Assembly: GCA_918026815.1 (NCBI GenBank)
Contig: CAKJVC010000198.1
Location: 248,001-312,000, forward strand
DNA from: Chalara sp. BL73
Taxonomy: Eukaryota; Ascomycota; Leotiomycetes; Helotiales
Reading direction: 5' to 3'
DNA: 64,000 nucleotides
This document shows positions 1 to 10,800 of the stretch, piece after piece. A model generated the notes under the pieces. That model saw nothing but the letters and a program-made list of their open reading frames with translations. It had not been told where the DNA came from and searched no databases. The stretch's first letter is position 1; every line of letters begins with the position of its first letter. The position numbers and the translations under genes were made by a program.

Positions 1-156
1 GGTGCTGAAACACCTTACCTACTTCGTCCTAAAGCTAGTGGGAAGTATCAGTTTGTCGGAAACTGCTATGTGCATGGCTTCATGGATGGACAGGCGCTAA
101 AATGGATGCGAATGGACGATGGTAGCTTGACAAAACTTGAATTCGAGATCATTTAA
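1..156 (+). CDS. HET-domain protein, C-terminal end (partial)
   Basis: Frame 1 is open from the left edge to a TAA at 154-156 and gives 51 residues. They include YQFVGNCYVHGFMDGQAL, which closely resembles the conserved C-terminal tail of many fungal HET (heterokaryon incompatibility) proteins (family pattern Y-x-LVG-x-CYVHG-x-MDGEA). The HET domain itself would lie left of the window. The role would be in non-self recognition and cell death, but that is inferred only from the tail. Nothing shows whether the upstream part is intact. Confidence 0.7.
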   Translation, partial: GAETPYLLRPKASGKYQFVGNCYVHGFMDGQALKWMRMDDGSLTKLEFEII

Positions 157-205
157 TTAGAGTCCTTGGTTTCCGATTCGAGCGGAGTTGGAAGTAGATT
201 CAGTG

Positions 206-379
206 TGTCACGTCGCGTGCTCACAAGCACACGTGATCCATATTAGGCGAGCTCCCCGAGCTCCTCGTGTATATATAGCTTGCTCTCCTCGAGCTCCCTC
301 TTCCTTCCTTAGCTATAGATTCTCGTATTGCACCACCGTTGCCCTCTGTATCTGTAGATCCACAGCGCGTGCCGTGGCA
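206..379 (+). repeat. Solo-LTR-like repeat, family A (copy 1)
   Basis: About 174 bp beginning TGTCACGTCGC and ending in a worn form of CGTGACA. It has a TATATATAG box near the middle and CTCGAGCTCC blocks. Similar copies lie at 20842-21013, 32073-32249 (both reversed), 33313-33469 and 36105-36277. TG...CA ends plus an internal TATA box fit an LTR. No flanking target duplication was found. Confidence 0.65.
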
Positions 380-996
380 CGTAATTTAAAAACTATTTTT
401 ATCCGAGCCTGTGAGGCCTTTAAAACTACTGAAAAATTATTGCCAGCCTTGTGGTTGTTGTAATAGGCAAATTTCTGCAATACCGCCACGTGAATTGGTA
501 CCTTTCGACAAAGCGACCAACTAGTTTTGGTTAGTACAAAACAAGCCCAGTCAAGTCTGACTTATGTAATCTTGTGGCTGCTACGAACTGTGGCTGACGC
601 AAAGCTGCAGATCGGGTGTCAAGTTAGATCACACACACCTGGCTAGAGAAGTGCAGAGAACGGACTGGAATATTCCAGACAACCGTTGAACATTAATGTA
701 GAGTATATAGACATCAAGCTCCCCAAGCCTCTATTTATCAAAGTTATAAAATATATATACATGAGATCACAAGTACGTGACAAAAGACCTACTTGAGCCT
801 AGACTTGAATTTTTGGAATAGCTTATTGCGTTTTGACAACGTGTGAAACGGCCAAGCCTATTGGTCAGATTTGGCCTAGTCATTCTTGGCATCAGGACCC
901 CTATTTTCTTCACTCTAGATAGTTGATTCTATTAGCTCTACAATCAATATCATATGCCCTATTCTACAACCTATTCTGTGATACAATTATCTTCTA
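380..996. other. Intergenic, no gene seen
   Basis: AT-rich stretch between the repeat and the 3' end of the NLR gene. I see no convincing coding sequence, RNA gene or repeat in it. Confidence 0.4.
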
Positions 997-3900
997 TCAC
1001 GCCGTTTTACACAACGCTCCCCTCTGAAGATCGTTAATAGGCTCTTTGACTCCTGTGAGAACCTTGTTGTCCATCCTTTTATTCAAAGTGCGAAGTCTGT
1101 TCTCCACACTTCGAGAACTTGGATGGTCAAGTCCAACGACTTTCTCAAAACCAGCTAAAGCCTTCGAATACATTATCCTAGCCTTAGGTATATCAGCTTG
1201 ACTTTCGAGGAGAGAACCAAGTGCCCACATAGTATTCAACGCTGGGATGTAAGTCTGAATATTTTCATCACCCAGAGCCTTCTCATACCCAGCCAGCGCT
1301 CGCTCGTACATCGACTCGGCCTCCGCGGGCTTGCCCTGACTTGTGTAAAGGAGCCCCAGGTTGTTGACCGTGCCGAGCGTCGACGTGTGCTCTGCGCCGA
1401 GTGCTTTCTCTCTCCCAGCCAGCGCCCGCTCGTACATCGACTCGGCCTCCACGAGCTTGCCCTGACTTGCGTAAAGAAGCCCCAGGTTGTTGACCGTGTC
1501 GAGCGTCGATGTGTGCTCTGCGCCGAGCGCTTTCTCGTTCCCAGCCAGCGCTCGCTTGTACATCGACTCGGCCTCCGCGGGCTTGCCCTGACTTGCGTAG
1601 AAGTGCCCCAGGTTGTTGACCGTGCCGAGCGTCGATGTGTGCTCTGCGCCGAGTGCTTTCTCCTTCCCAGCCAGCGCCCGCTCGTACATCGACTTGGCCT
1701 TTGCGAGCTTGCCCTGATCTGTGTAAAGGAGCCCCAGGTTGTTGACCGTGCCGAGCGTCGACGTGTGCTCTGCGCCGAGTGCTTTCTCTCTCCCAGCCAG
1801 CGCCCGCTCGTACATCGACTCGGCCTTTGCGAGCTTGCCTTGACTTGCGTAAAGGAGCCCCAGGTTGTTGACCGTGTCGAGCGTCGATGTGTGCTCTGCG
1901 CCGAGTGCTTTCTCCTTCCCAGCCAGCGCTCGCTTGTACATCGACTCGGCCTTTGCGAGCTTGCCCTGATCTGTGTAAAGGTTCCCCAGGTTGTTGACCG
2001 TGTTGAGCGTCGATGTATGCTCTGCACCGAGCGCTTTCTCGTTCCCAGCCAGCGCTCGCTCGTACATCGACTCGGCCTCCGTGAGCTTGCCTTGACTTGC
2101 GTAAAGGTGCCCCAGGTTGTAATAAGCCCATTCCATGCCATCGTCAGCAACCAAGCCCTTTACAACGATATACCGGCATCTGGCTGCATGCTGGAGAAGT
2201 CGACGTTGCATCAACCATGGCCGACCATCTTCCTCTCCGGAAACATGTGCTCCCACGAACTTTATAGCCAGTTTAGCTAGATCAAAATTCCACTCTCGGT
2301 TTAGAGCGTGAATGGTCCAAAAGTGAACGCATCCATGAATGCTGTACCCGTTAGACTCAATCCGCTTCTCTGAAGACGTGGCTACCTCTACCATCCCATG
2401 GTCACTCAAGATCCGCACCGCATCGTGGAAGCTTAACTCATCCGCAGTAAGCTCTCGTATCCATTCTGGATCATCAGAGTTGCTATGCCGAAGAAGTTCA
2501 AACCAAAGATCCTGGTTATCAAAATACGCCCACAAGCGAAGCAGCTTTGCCGAAAGGGAGTTTCGCTGTTCGACGTGATCGTATGAGATCTGCCATGTAG
2601 AATAAAGCGTTCGGTCTTCGTAAGAGCCCAGCTTCGGACTTGTATTCTGGAGTTTCGCCCACGACTCCTTATATAGCCGAAGGTAGTCAGCGGAACCTAT
2701 CGACACTTGATTCAAATATGCTCCAGCGGTAGCAAGTGCCAGTGGAAACCCATCCAACTCTTTGGCCAGCTTTATAGCATCCAGATCTAGTACTGATATT
2801 AGGGCTGAGACAAATGAATTCAGAGTATCCTTACCATTTACAAGTCCCTCTCGTCTAGAGGTATATGACAGAATCTCAAGACTCTCCTGCACGTCACTTA
2901 GCTTCCGGAGGTGGATAGGATAGCCGATGTCGACCTGCGACGATCGCGTTGTGACAATGACTGATCCTTGATATGCTTCGGGGAGAAATAGTTCGATATC
3001 CACAGCTGCCGGATCTCTATTGCCTGCTATTTTGGGGTTGTCGTAATTATCATAAATTAATAGCCATCGTGTATGGTCAGGAAGGCTCAGCCATGCCTTG
3101 ACAGCATCTACTACCCGGTCTAGATTATCGTTGAAATCTATATTGCTTACCCAACTAGCCGAGGGATGCTGTCGTAATATCTGCTTAGCAATCTTGATAA
3201 AGCTTTGCTTCAAAGAATCCTCGTCCTTAATGTTCAGCCAGAATATTGCCGAGTAGTTGTCTTTGTGCCGCTTTGCATATGCAATACTTAGTTGTGTCTT
3301 GCCGATTCCGCCTAGACCGTGAAGAACAATGGTCTTGCGGGAGCCATCACTTTTCAATTTTGTATGCATTTCCGCGAGCTCTTCCTCCCTTGCTACAAAG
3401 TTCTCGAGCTGAGGAACACCAGAAAGGCTAAAGGTGATTGAGAAGTCCTCGCGCTTAACCTCTGCTCTAGTCTTATCTCGGAGTCGCTTTAACGCCTTCT
3501 CTCTCCCTTCGCCGTAGATGATTGGCATACTGATATCCAAAATTCCGAGTAAAGAGTATGCCTGATCCTCTTCGCGTGTTGTCTTGCGCCTCCCTGCCCA
3601 TGACATTCGCTCGGCGATGGTAAAACCAAACAAGCTATTTCCTTGAAGAGCTTTGGCAGGGATCCCAGTTATTTCGCAGACGTGATGTTCTAGAATGGAC
3701 TTGTCACCTAATAGCTTCCCTTCCTTCGAGAAGAACTCAACGGATGCCGGAGCAATGAGCTCTTGAAGCGTCCAGCCTCGAGTGAACCATTTGCTTTCTC
3801 GAAATGCCGATTCCCAGGCCAGGTCGTTAATCTTGACGGCAGGTCTCGACACACCCGACAAGTAAACGTAGCATTTCGTTGCTTCACGGTACCAACGAAA

Positions 3901-4185
3901 CATGGAGTTGATGGCCTCCGTGAGCTCGGCGCTGCTCGATTTGTCGATGCAACATGTGTCCACCCAAAAGTATTGTAGGCCGTCACGCCTCGCCTGTTCT
4001 CCGCAGAACCGGATCTTCTCATAGCCAGCCTTCTTCATGCCGCTACCATCTCGCAGATCTTCAAAGGTCACCTCCTCCTCTCCCCATGTGTGCGACAGTA
4101 TGGCATATTCCTTGGGGGTCTTATCGGCAAAGAACGTGGTCAGGCTGAGCTCGCCGTCGTTATTGTATCGAAGCAGGCGTATCAT
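997..4185 (-). CDS. HET / NB-ARC / TPR NOD-like receptor
   Basis: One uninterrupted 1062-residue frame from ATG at 4185. Domains in order: an N-terminal HET domain at about 25-150 with its three signature blocks (YAILSHTWGEEEV, YFWVDTCCID, RGWTLQELIAP); an NB-ARC ATPase at about 260-620 with Walker A GLGGIGKTQ (about 290-298), Walker B-like WLLIYDNYD (about 374-382), a VTTRSS sensor block and GFPLALATAGAYL as the GLPL motif; then kinesin-light-chain type TPRs from about 687 (seven near-identical 42-residue units and one diverged unit). This is the fungal NLR layout: effector, nucleotide-switch oligomerisation, ligand-sensing repeats. Expected role: intracellular non-self sensing that triggers incompatibility-type cell death. 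No introns are needed. It looks intact; expression and ligand are unknown. Confidence 0.92.
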   Translation of the reverse strand: MIRLLRYNNDGELSLTTFFADKTPKEYAILSHTWGEEEVTFEDLRDGSGMKKAGYEKIRFCGEQARRDGLQYFWVDTCCIDKSSSAELTEAINSMFRWYREATKCYVYLSGVSRPAVKINDLAWESAFRESKWFTRGWTLQELIAPASVEFFSKEGKLLGDKSILEHHVCEITGIPAKALQGNSLFGFTIAERMSWAGRRKTTREEDQAYSLLGILDISMPIIYGEGREKALKRLRDKTRAEVKREDFSITFSLSGVPQLENFVAREEELAEMHTKLKSDGSRKTIVLHGLGGIGKTQLSIAYAKRHKDNYSAIFWLNIKDEDSLKQSFIKIAKQILRQHPSASWVSNIDFNDNLDRVVDAVKAWLSLPDHTRWLLIYDNYDNPKIAGNRDPAAVDIELFLPEAYQGSVIVTTRSSQVDIGYPIHLRKLSDVQESLEILSYTSRREGLVNGKDTLNSFVSALISVLDLDAIKLAKELDGFPLALATAGAYLNQVSIGSADYLRLYKESWAKLQNTSPKLGSYEDRTLYSTWQISYDHVEQRNSLSAKLLRLWAYFDNQDLWFELLRHSNSDDPEWIRELTADELSFHDAVRILSDHGMVEVATSSEKRIESNGYSIHGCVHFWTIHALNREWNFDLAKLAIKFVGAHVSGEEDGRPWLMQRRLLQHAARCRYIVVKGLVADDGMEWAYYNLGHLYASQGKLTEAESMYERALAGNEKALGAEHTSTLNTVNNLGNLYTDQGKLAKAESMYKRALAGKEKALGAEHTSTLDTVNNLGLLYASQGKLAKAESMYERALAGREKALGAEHTSTLGTVNNLGLLYTDQGKLAKAKSMYERALAGKEKALGAEHTSTLGTVNNLGHFYASQGKPAEAESMYKRALAGNEKALGAEHTSTLDTVNNLGLLYASQGKLVEAESMYERALAGREKALGAEHTSTLGTVNNLGLLYTSQGKPAEAESMYERALAGYEKALGDENIQTYIPALNTMWALGSLLESQADIPKARIMYSKALAGFEKVVGLDHPSSRSVENRLRTLNKRMDNKVLTGVKEPINDLQRGALCKTA
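1117..2127 (-). repeat. 126-bp tandem repeat array encoding the TPRs
   Basis: Seven 126-bp units (about 1246-2127) that differ at only a few positions, followed by one diverged unit (about 1117-1245). Each unit encodes NNLGLLYxxQGKxxEAESMY plus a shared ERALAGxEKALGAEHTSTL block. Variation is concentrated at a handful of residues (for example H/N/L/F after NLG, ASQ/TDQ/TSQ, L/P after GK, N/K/R/Y after ALAG). Confidence 0.93.
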
Positions 4186-4889
4186 TCTGCCAGCACCGAG
4201 ACGGCGAAAAGGACGAGTTCTCGGTGAGCCTTAGTAACTGAGTCGGCATAAGTGTGAAGTGTTTGTTAAATTGAAAGAATATGTTGGATCGAGGATGTTG
4301 GATTAAAGCACTCATGTCGACTCAGCTGGACGCAGCCTCGTGGCGATGGTGGCATCATTGTGCATTGCCGCAAGCGCGCAAGGCCAGTCACTGTAGGGGC
4401 TCATGGCTGGCTGTCTACGTCACTTAATCCTCATGCGCCATTGCACCCTATTCTGCCATGAAATAATACCCTCTGCAAGCCGGGCGCCAAGACGATGATG
4501 CGAATATAATTTTCTAAGAAGCCTGGTCAGAAGTGTTCGGGAGTGGTCAAAGCATATAATAATCACAAAATTCTGGGAACTTTCGGTGTTTGCATAGAGT
4601 TTGAATTGCTTGAAGTCGAGGTACCCTAAATTTTTCGCTTCGCAGGGACGGACGTTACGTACAGTAGTTGTAGGGTGGCAAATCACAAGGCAGCTCAGCC
4701 CCGCCGTGGGTTACAGCCTGAGGCAGAATAGTTCTGCTTCGAGATAAAGTTCGGTCACCGTAGTTTATGCGAGGCCGGCTCACTCTCCATAGATGGCATT
4801 TACCTGCCGTTCTCCGAAGTTCTTTAGTGCAGGTTCTTATACGATCCATTGATTTCTGCTAATCCAAGAAACGCTTCTTTTTTTACGCC
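4186..4889. other. Intergenic between divergent genes
   Basis: Lies between the 5' end of the NLR (minus) and the 5' end of the phosphotransferase pseudogene (plus), so it probably holds both promoters. Small open frames on the minus strand here have no recognisable domain and I do not call them. Confidence 0.4.
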
Positions 4890-6380
4890 ATGGATTCCGA
4901 CGAGGTCAGCCAGATACACGAATCTATGGTGGATAATCGGCTCCGTCGTTTAGGAGAATACAACACGGATGCTAGCTTCAAAGTACCGGAATGGCAATAA
5001 ATGCATTTGTGTGAAGATGAATAACGGATCATTCAACTGGTGCTTCAAAGTAGTGTTCGATGATGGCACAGAGTGGGCGGTACGATTTCCAGTTCGCGGC
5101 AACGTGATGTACCCCGAGGAAATGGTTCGGCGTGAAGTTGTTATTATGATATATATAAAAGAAAGGACTCTCATTCCAGTTCCAGAAGTCATAGCTTTTG
5201 GTATGGCTGCCGACAACCACGATCCTGAAATGGGCCCTTTCATCATTGAAGAATGGATCGATGGTGTACCGCTCAGCACCGTCATGGAGGAGCTTCCCCG
5301 ACCTTCATGGGGGCCTGTTCTACGCAAGGATATCAGCGACCAGACACTCTATGCAATCTATCGCCAAATAGCCAAAATTCTTTTAGAACTCTCAATGCAC
5401 AGCTTCGATAAAATTGGAGCTTTATCCTTGGTCGAGCATAAAGACGGCACAACTTCCTGGCAAATTACGTCTGCGCCAATGACTCAGAAAAGGAATGAAA
5501 TAAAGAGAGGTGGATATGTGCAAGTGGACGGTAAGACCTCCGTGAGATATAATCTAGGTGCGCTCTTACTGATTATACACTTAGATCATCTGTCAGAGCC
5601 TTTTCAAACAGTCACAGAATATGTAGACAGCCTTGTCCAGCAGAATATAACGCATTTACTTGAACAAAGGAATTCTATAGATGATACTGATGATGCTCGC
5701 CGCAAATACTTTTTACACCAACGGATCAAAGCCTTGCGCCTCATTTTGTCTCCAAGAATTACAACTCTGGTCCCTTCAAACTAATTTGCGACGACTTCCG
5801 GCCCGGAAATATACTTGTTAATGAGAATACTTTAGAAATCGTTGCGGTAGTTGACTGGGAATGGACTCACGCTGGCACATATCAGTTTCTTTTCTCTCCG
5901 CCGTCTTGGCTGATATCAGAAAACCCAACATCCTGGACTAGTTTTAGCGAGGCTCGCTACCAAACGAAGTTTCTGATGTTTCTCAAGTCTTTAAAAAAGG
6001 AGGAAGCGCAGAGAGAAGTAGAAATAGGCGAGGAGGTTCCGCCGGACCAGAAAATGTCATTTCTGATGCGACAGTCAATGGAAGACGGTAAATTTTGGTT
6101 AAGTGAATTGATCCGCGAATCTTTTACTTTTGACAAAGAAGTGTTATGGCCTAACACCGAACTTGTTCTAAAGAAAAGGAAACTTGCGGAAGTTGGCATT
6201 CCAAATAAGACAGAAGTTGAAGCGTTCGTAAGAATGAAAATGAAGGACTTGAGTCAATATAAGCTGGATCTGCAAACTTTAGAGGAAGAAAAGATAAAAG
6301 CTGAAGCGGAGAACATTGCTATGGAACAGAGGTGCCCAATAGAAGACTTAGTCTCGCTAGGAAGAACAACTTTGGTGTGA
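4890..6380 (+). pseudogene. APH-family phosphotransferase, frameshifted
   Basis: Resembles the large fungal aminoglycoside-phosphotransferase-like kinase family (PF01636 type), which phosphorylates unknown small molecules. ATG at 4890 gives MDSDEVSQIHESMVDNRL..., ending SFKVPEWQ and a stop at 4998. Homology then continues one frame away (NNGSFNWCFKVVFDDGTEW, FPVRGNVMYPEEMVRRE, GPFIIEEWIDGVPLS). A second shift near 5756 restores the first frame for GPFKLICDDFRPGNILVN (the Brenner-type catalytic loop; usually CDD-x-RP-x-N) and VVDWEWTHAG (DxE/DWE metal site), running to the stop at 6378-6380. The catalytic Asp and the metal-binding Asp are present. Two compensating shifts suggest a recent pseudogene or assembly indels; introns do not explain them because the sequence on both sides of each shift is homologous and contiguous. 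Confidence 0.7.
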
Positions 6381-6644
6381 CCTTAATCGAAATGAGAAAA
6401 AAGGCTTAACACCTGCTAGTCCCCGCACCGCATTCTGGCTTGCCTGAAGCATAAAAGCCATAAAGCACACATCTAAGTGACTGTTGACTTTGCATCACTG
6501 TTTTGAACAAAAATGGACCGACCGACATATGTCACAGCCCATTGCAGCAAGCTGCATGCAGCGATAGGACTTTAGGCTGAATGGTGTGAGAGCTATAACA
6601 AGACAGGCTCTATATAGAAAGCAAGTAACCCTCATTGATCAAGC

Positions 6645-6947
6645 TTGGCCTGGCTAGCCAATATACTCCACTCGAAGAACTTTGCAAGCAACGACACAAC
6701 TATGCCATCCAAGCCAGAGAAGGGAGAGGCTCGACGAGCCGTCACCGCAGGTCTGACTGATGGCAAGACCGCACGGACATTGCAGGATGCTCGCGGCTCG
6801 TCCAAACGAAAAAGGGAGCGGGTCACGGCCGAAAGGGAACGCAGGGAACGAGAAGAACAGGAAGCAAAAGAAGCTGCAAACAAGAAACGTATATTATTTC
6901 CAATATCTCACCTATTCGAGCCTCCCGCTAATTGGCTTCCCTTTTAG
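6645..6947 (+). CDS. Small basic, charged ORF of unknown nature
   Basis: A 100-residue frame with a strongly charged part (SKRKRERVTAERERREREEQ) that would form a helix. A later in-frame ATG is at 6702. A GT-AG intron could start near the KKR and end at TTTTAG (about 6946), but no continuation is recognised. It sits beside a solo LTR and may be a fragment. Function unknown; doubtful as a gene. Confidence 0.2.
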   Translation: MAWLANILHSKNFASNDTTMPSKPEKGEARRAVTAGLTDGKTARTLQDARGSSKRKRERVTAERERREREEQEAKEAANKKRILFPISHLFEPPANWLPF

Positions 6948-7041
6948 AGGCGGCTGCGTGGTTAATGCGATGTCTTGGGCTGCTTTTATCCACTGCCCGG
7001 TCTTGTACACGCGGTCTTGAAATAAGTATAGTGGACTTTGC

Positions 7042-7230
7042 TGTAGGAAGTATGGGTTTACGGATCTGAGTATGGCTCATCAGGTCACGTAGTTCGCACA
7101 ACCCTCATTTTGTAGAATCTAGAGTAGAACCTAATACAACAACAATTACCATATCCATCAAGAGCAAGAGCGTGGCCTACAAAGTAGAGCTACGCCTTTT
7201 GCCCCGTGGAAGGTAAGACCTGTACCAACA
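7042..7230 (+). repeat. Solo LTR of the Ty1/copia family seen at 13.9-22.7 kb
   Basis: Begins TGTAGGAAGTATGGGTTTAC and matches the copia LTRs at 13856 and 19291 through GTGGCCTACAAAGTAGAGC, CCGTGGAAGGTAAG and ACCAACA. The 3' limit is taken where similarity to the copia ends (just after ACCAACA). No exact target duplication was found. Confidence 0.7.
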
Positions 7231-7886
7231 CTAACTTTTGGTTTAATATCTACGAATTACGAGTTCTAGCAAAACGTTTTCAATTGGATTTTGTTTTCTT
7301 CCTGGCGAATCTACAGTTGATCATATCTGGGCATTTTAATAATTTCAACAGCTTGAACTGTAACAGCCATACAGCTACAACAGCTACAGTCTCAGCTACA
7401 GCAGCCACAGGCATACAGCTACAGCACAGTTGAAAGGATATAAGGAACAGCTAGAGCTTTCTGAAGAAAGACAAGCTTGAGTCTCTCTACTAGACTGACA
7501 AGCATACTTTTAATACCAATACATCACTGTTCCTACTACATCTCAGTCACGTGTCTTTACCTGTTATATTGCAATCCCTCCTGCTGCCCTCTATTTGTTA
7601 CAGTACCCTCGACGCCAGGCGTCAATGTATTGGAACCCGATTTATCGCCCTTACCTAATATTGTACTCATAGCCACGCTAGTCGTATTTTATTACGTATT
7701 TTATATATATATGTCACATGAAAGTGTGGCGGTCTTCTAGAAGTTTCCACAGGCAGCCACGTGTCCAGTTCTGCATAGAGTTGCCACTCAAGTAGTTCTA
7801 ATCCCAACCCCTATCTCCATGTAAGATACGGAGGTAGTGCATTATGAGCATCCTAAGAAGTTTCTATATCAAGTACCCAAGAGACA
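7231..7886. other. Intergenic, upstream of the kinase/HET gene
   Basis: No convincing coding sequence. Contains a short run of CAGCTACA-type units (about 7370-7425, ACAGCTACAACAGCTACAG), a small imperfect tandem repeat. The last 100-200 bases probably include the promoter of the gene starting at 7887. Confidence 0.35.
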
Positions 7887-10800
7887 ATGAATGAAACATC
7901 GTCTTTTGGAGGATCTCTCCTTGACAAAATCTTGGATCAGTTCCAGAAGACTAAGTTCAGCCACAGTCGCTTCCTACCTGAGGGTTGCCTGCACGATCTA
8001 ATTACAGAGTCTTCCATCTCCAAAGAATTACACCTTCACCTAAATCTCGAAACACCAGAAGATAGGGAGTTGATTGGGTTCATAAAGAAGTATGCCGTAA
8101 AGGTCTTTGTAATTGCACTTCTCGTTGGCCTCGAGGATGGACAGCTATACGAAGCGATGAAGGTTTTCAAAGCAAACAACTTCGATGATAAATGCCTGCC
8201 TATCATGCTGCCAGAGGACGGGGCTCTTGGAGACAGGCCACCGATGTTTACAGGGGAAATGTGGTCTATGCCAAAGATCGGCATATTCTGCCAGGTGCAG
8301 TGGGAGCTTCTCGTCCCTGTCTTACCCAGCTCCGAATTCAAACTCAGTATTTGGCCTAATTGCATTTTGCCCTTTGAGCTGAAAGTGAAAGTCTCTTCGG
8401 AAGTTTGTGAGGCTGAAATATATCAGGTACGTTACGTACGTCCAGTTTTGATAATAAGCGTTGAATTACATTTCATTGTTCTATTTACATTGCGTTGATG
8501 TCGACCAGGTTCATGGCACCCCGGCCCGCGCAGCTGTCAAGAAATTTCGTGGTTATGTAGACAAAGAACAGGCTCGGGAATTCGAAACTGAAGCAAGAGT
8601 CCAGGATGACATTAGGAGGCTCAATCATCGACACATAGCTCATTGTATCGCCGCAATCGAGAGGGGAGAAGAACGCTACCTTGTATTTGAATGGGCTGAT
8701 AAAGGAAACCTCCGAGATTTCTGGAAAGCGGTGCCTCGCCCCATCCTGGACCGGAGCTTTATTAAAGACATATTTGTGCAGCTTCAAGGACTCGCAGACG
8801 CCCTTCATGACCTGCATAACTACAAGGGAGGCCAGTTATACCGCCATGGGAATCTGAAACCCGAAAATATACTGTGTTTCGGTGACGGGACACAATTCGG
8901 AACCCTCAAAATTGCCGATATTGGGGCGATTAAACACCATTATGTTGATACCATGTTGAGGCGAGGTTTGAACAGCGCAAGACATACGCCCTACAAATAC
9001 GAACCTCCCGAAGTTGCCACCAGCCCACTAACAAGAGAAAAATCGGTCTTATACGATATTTGGTCCATGGGATGCATTATCTTAGAACTCACCATCTGGC
9101 TTCTCTACGGCTACCCAGAGCTCGAGAGGTTTAATACAAGCCTCAGAGATGACTCTTCGCAAGAAGTCCGATACTTCGAGGTAAAAGAGAGAAGTGACGG
9201 GCGAAAGGTAGCCGAAGTGCGCCGTATCGCTGTAGCGTGGATGAGCCACATGTTAAGGGATCTAGAAGGCTCCGGACCACCTGTATTGAAGGATCTCCTC
9301 GACCTGGTTAGGACAAGGCTTTTGGTGGTCCCACTTCCTATCACTAAGTGGGGCCATTACGGCATCAATATCGACACTCCTACGCGGGAAGAAGATTCGG
9401 AAGAGCCTACCCGACTAACTCGCGCTTCTGCCGAGATTTTCCGCAACTCAATGGCTGATGTCATACGTAGGTCAGAAAGTGACGAAGGCTACTTGCTCAG
9501 GGACGCTACACCAGAACTTCTCCGAGGACCCTCGAGTACATTAGGAGTCTCTACACAAGAGCCTCAACTCTCTCCAGATATCGTCCAACGGCCGCGAAAT
9601 ATATCATACGCCGCCACAGCTCAAGAACTGAATGTATGCTATCTACTCCTTCTGTCAATTTATTCATGCGCCTCATAGCTAACAAGTCTTCAGTTGTCTA
9701 AGATTGTAGTAAGTAAATTCTCTCCCAATTCAATGATTGCCCTTTGCTAAGTCTACTATTTCTAAGCTTGACGAGAACTGGAATTTCATCGTGGACAACA
9801 AATTTGCTTCCGATCTTATCCAAAAGATAGGGAAAGCGGTGATCTTTTCTACGAACCGTAGTCCATCAAGACTGTGCGATGGCTGCCAGAGCCTTAATTT
9901 CTGGGCTTCTGAATTTCAATTTCATACTGAGTTAAAGAACATGTCCCTAAATTGCGACTTTTGTCACATTTTATATGAAACATGCTCCCAACCTAGTAAC
10001 ACTGAGTCAGAATCTATTAAGCTTACTAGAGTGGGCTCAGTGCTAAAAGCGAACGGAAGAGATTTTCCCGTCTTTTCTATCTACAGAAGCCCTGGTAAGC
10101 TTCCCCTCATAACTGACTGATGCGTCTAGGTCTGGCGCAACACAATACTGACTCGTCTGATTATGACAATAGACTTCGAAACACCGACTACAATCCAACT
10201 TGGCCTTCCCGAGCTACCTGAGGCAGGTAGTCAGACACATTTCGACATCATCAGTCGGTGGCTCAATGATTGTGACAACCATTCAGCATGCCGACCATCT
10301 AAGTCAAACCGCCTCCCCACCCGAGTCATTGATGTAGGCGAAAGAGATGCACAGACAATACGACTTCATGAGACCCAGCGAGGCGAGTCTGGCATGTATA
10401 TTGCGTTATCTCATCGATGGGGTGACATTCCGGACCAAGATTGTTTCCGCACTCTCGTATCAAACATCGAGGATTACAAAGTGAATATAAACCTCCAAGA
10501 TCTTCCCGATACATTCCGAGACGCTGTCATCACTACTCGAGCCCTTGGATTTCGGTATTTATGGATTGACTCTCTCTGCATCATCCAAGGACTTTGTGGG
10601 GATTTCAGCGAGGAGGCGGGACGCATGGAAGAGGTCTTCAGCTCGGCGTATTGCGTTATTGCGGCGAGCCGAGCAACCAGCCAGAAGGACGGGTTCTTGA
10701 AACCCCGACCGAAGAGAGAGTATGTGAACTTCATCCAGGAGAACCAGGAGACATTCTATGTTTGTCGCTTCATCGACGACTTCAAACATGATGTGCTGGA

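Noticed and set aside
188..463. 91-codon plus-strand ORF
   Set aside because: Lies mostly within LTR family A and has no domain.
1198..2280. Long open frames antisense to the TPR array (also 1236-2150 and 1283-2131)
   Set aside because: They arise because a 126-bp repeat is a multiple of three and lacks stops in several frames; all are shadows of the real NLR frame.
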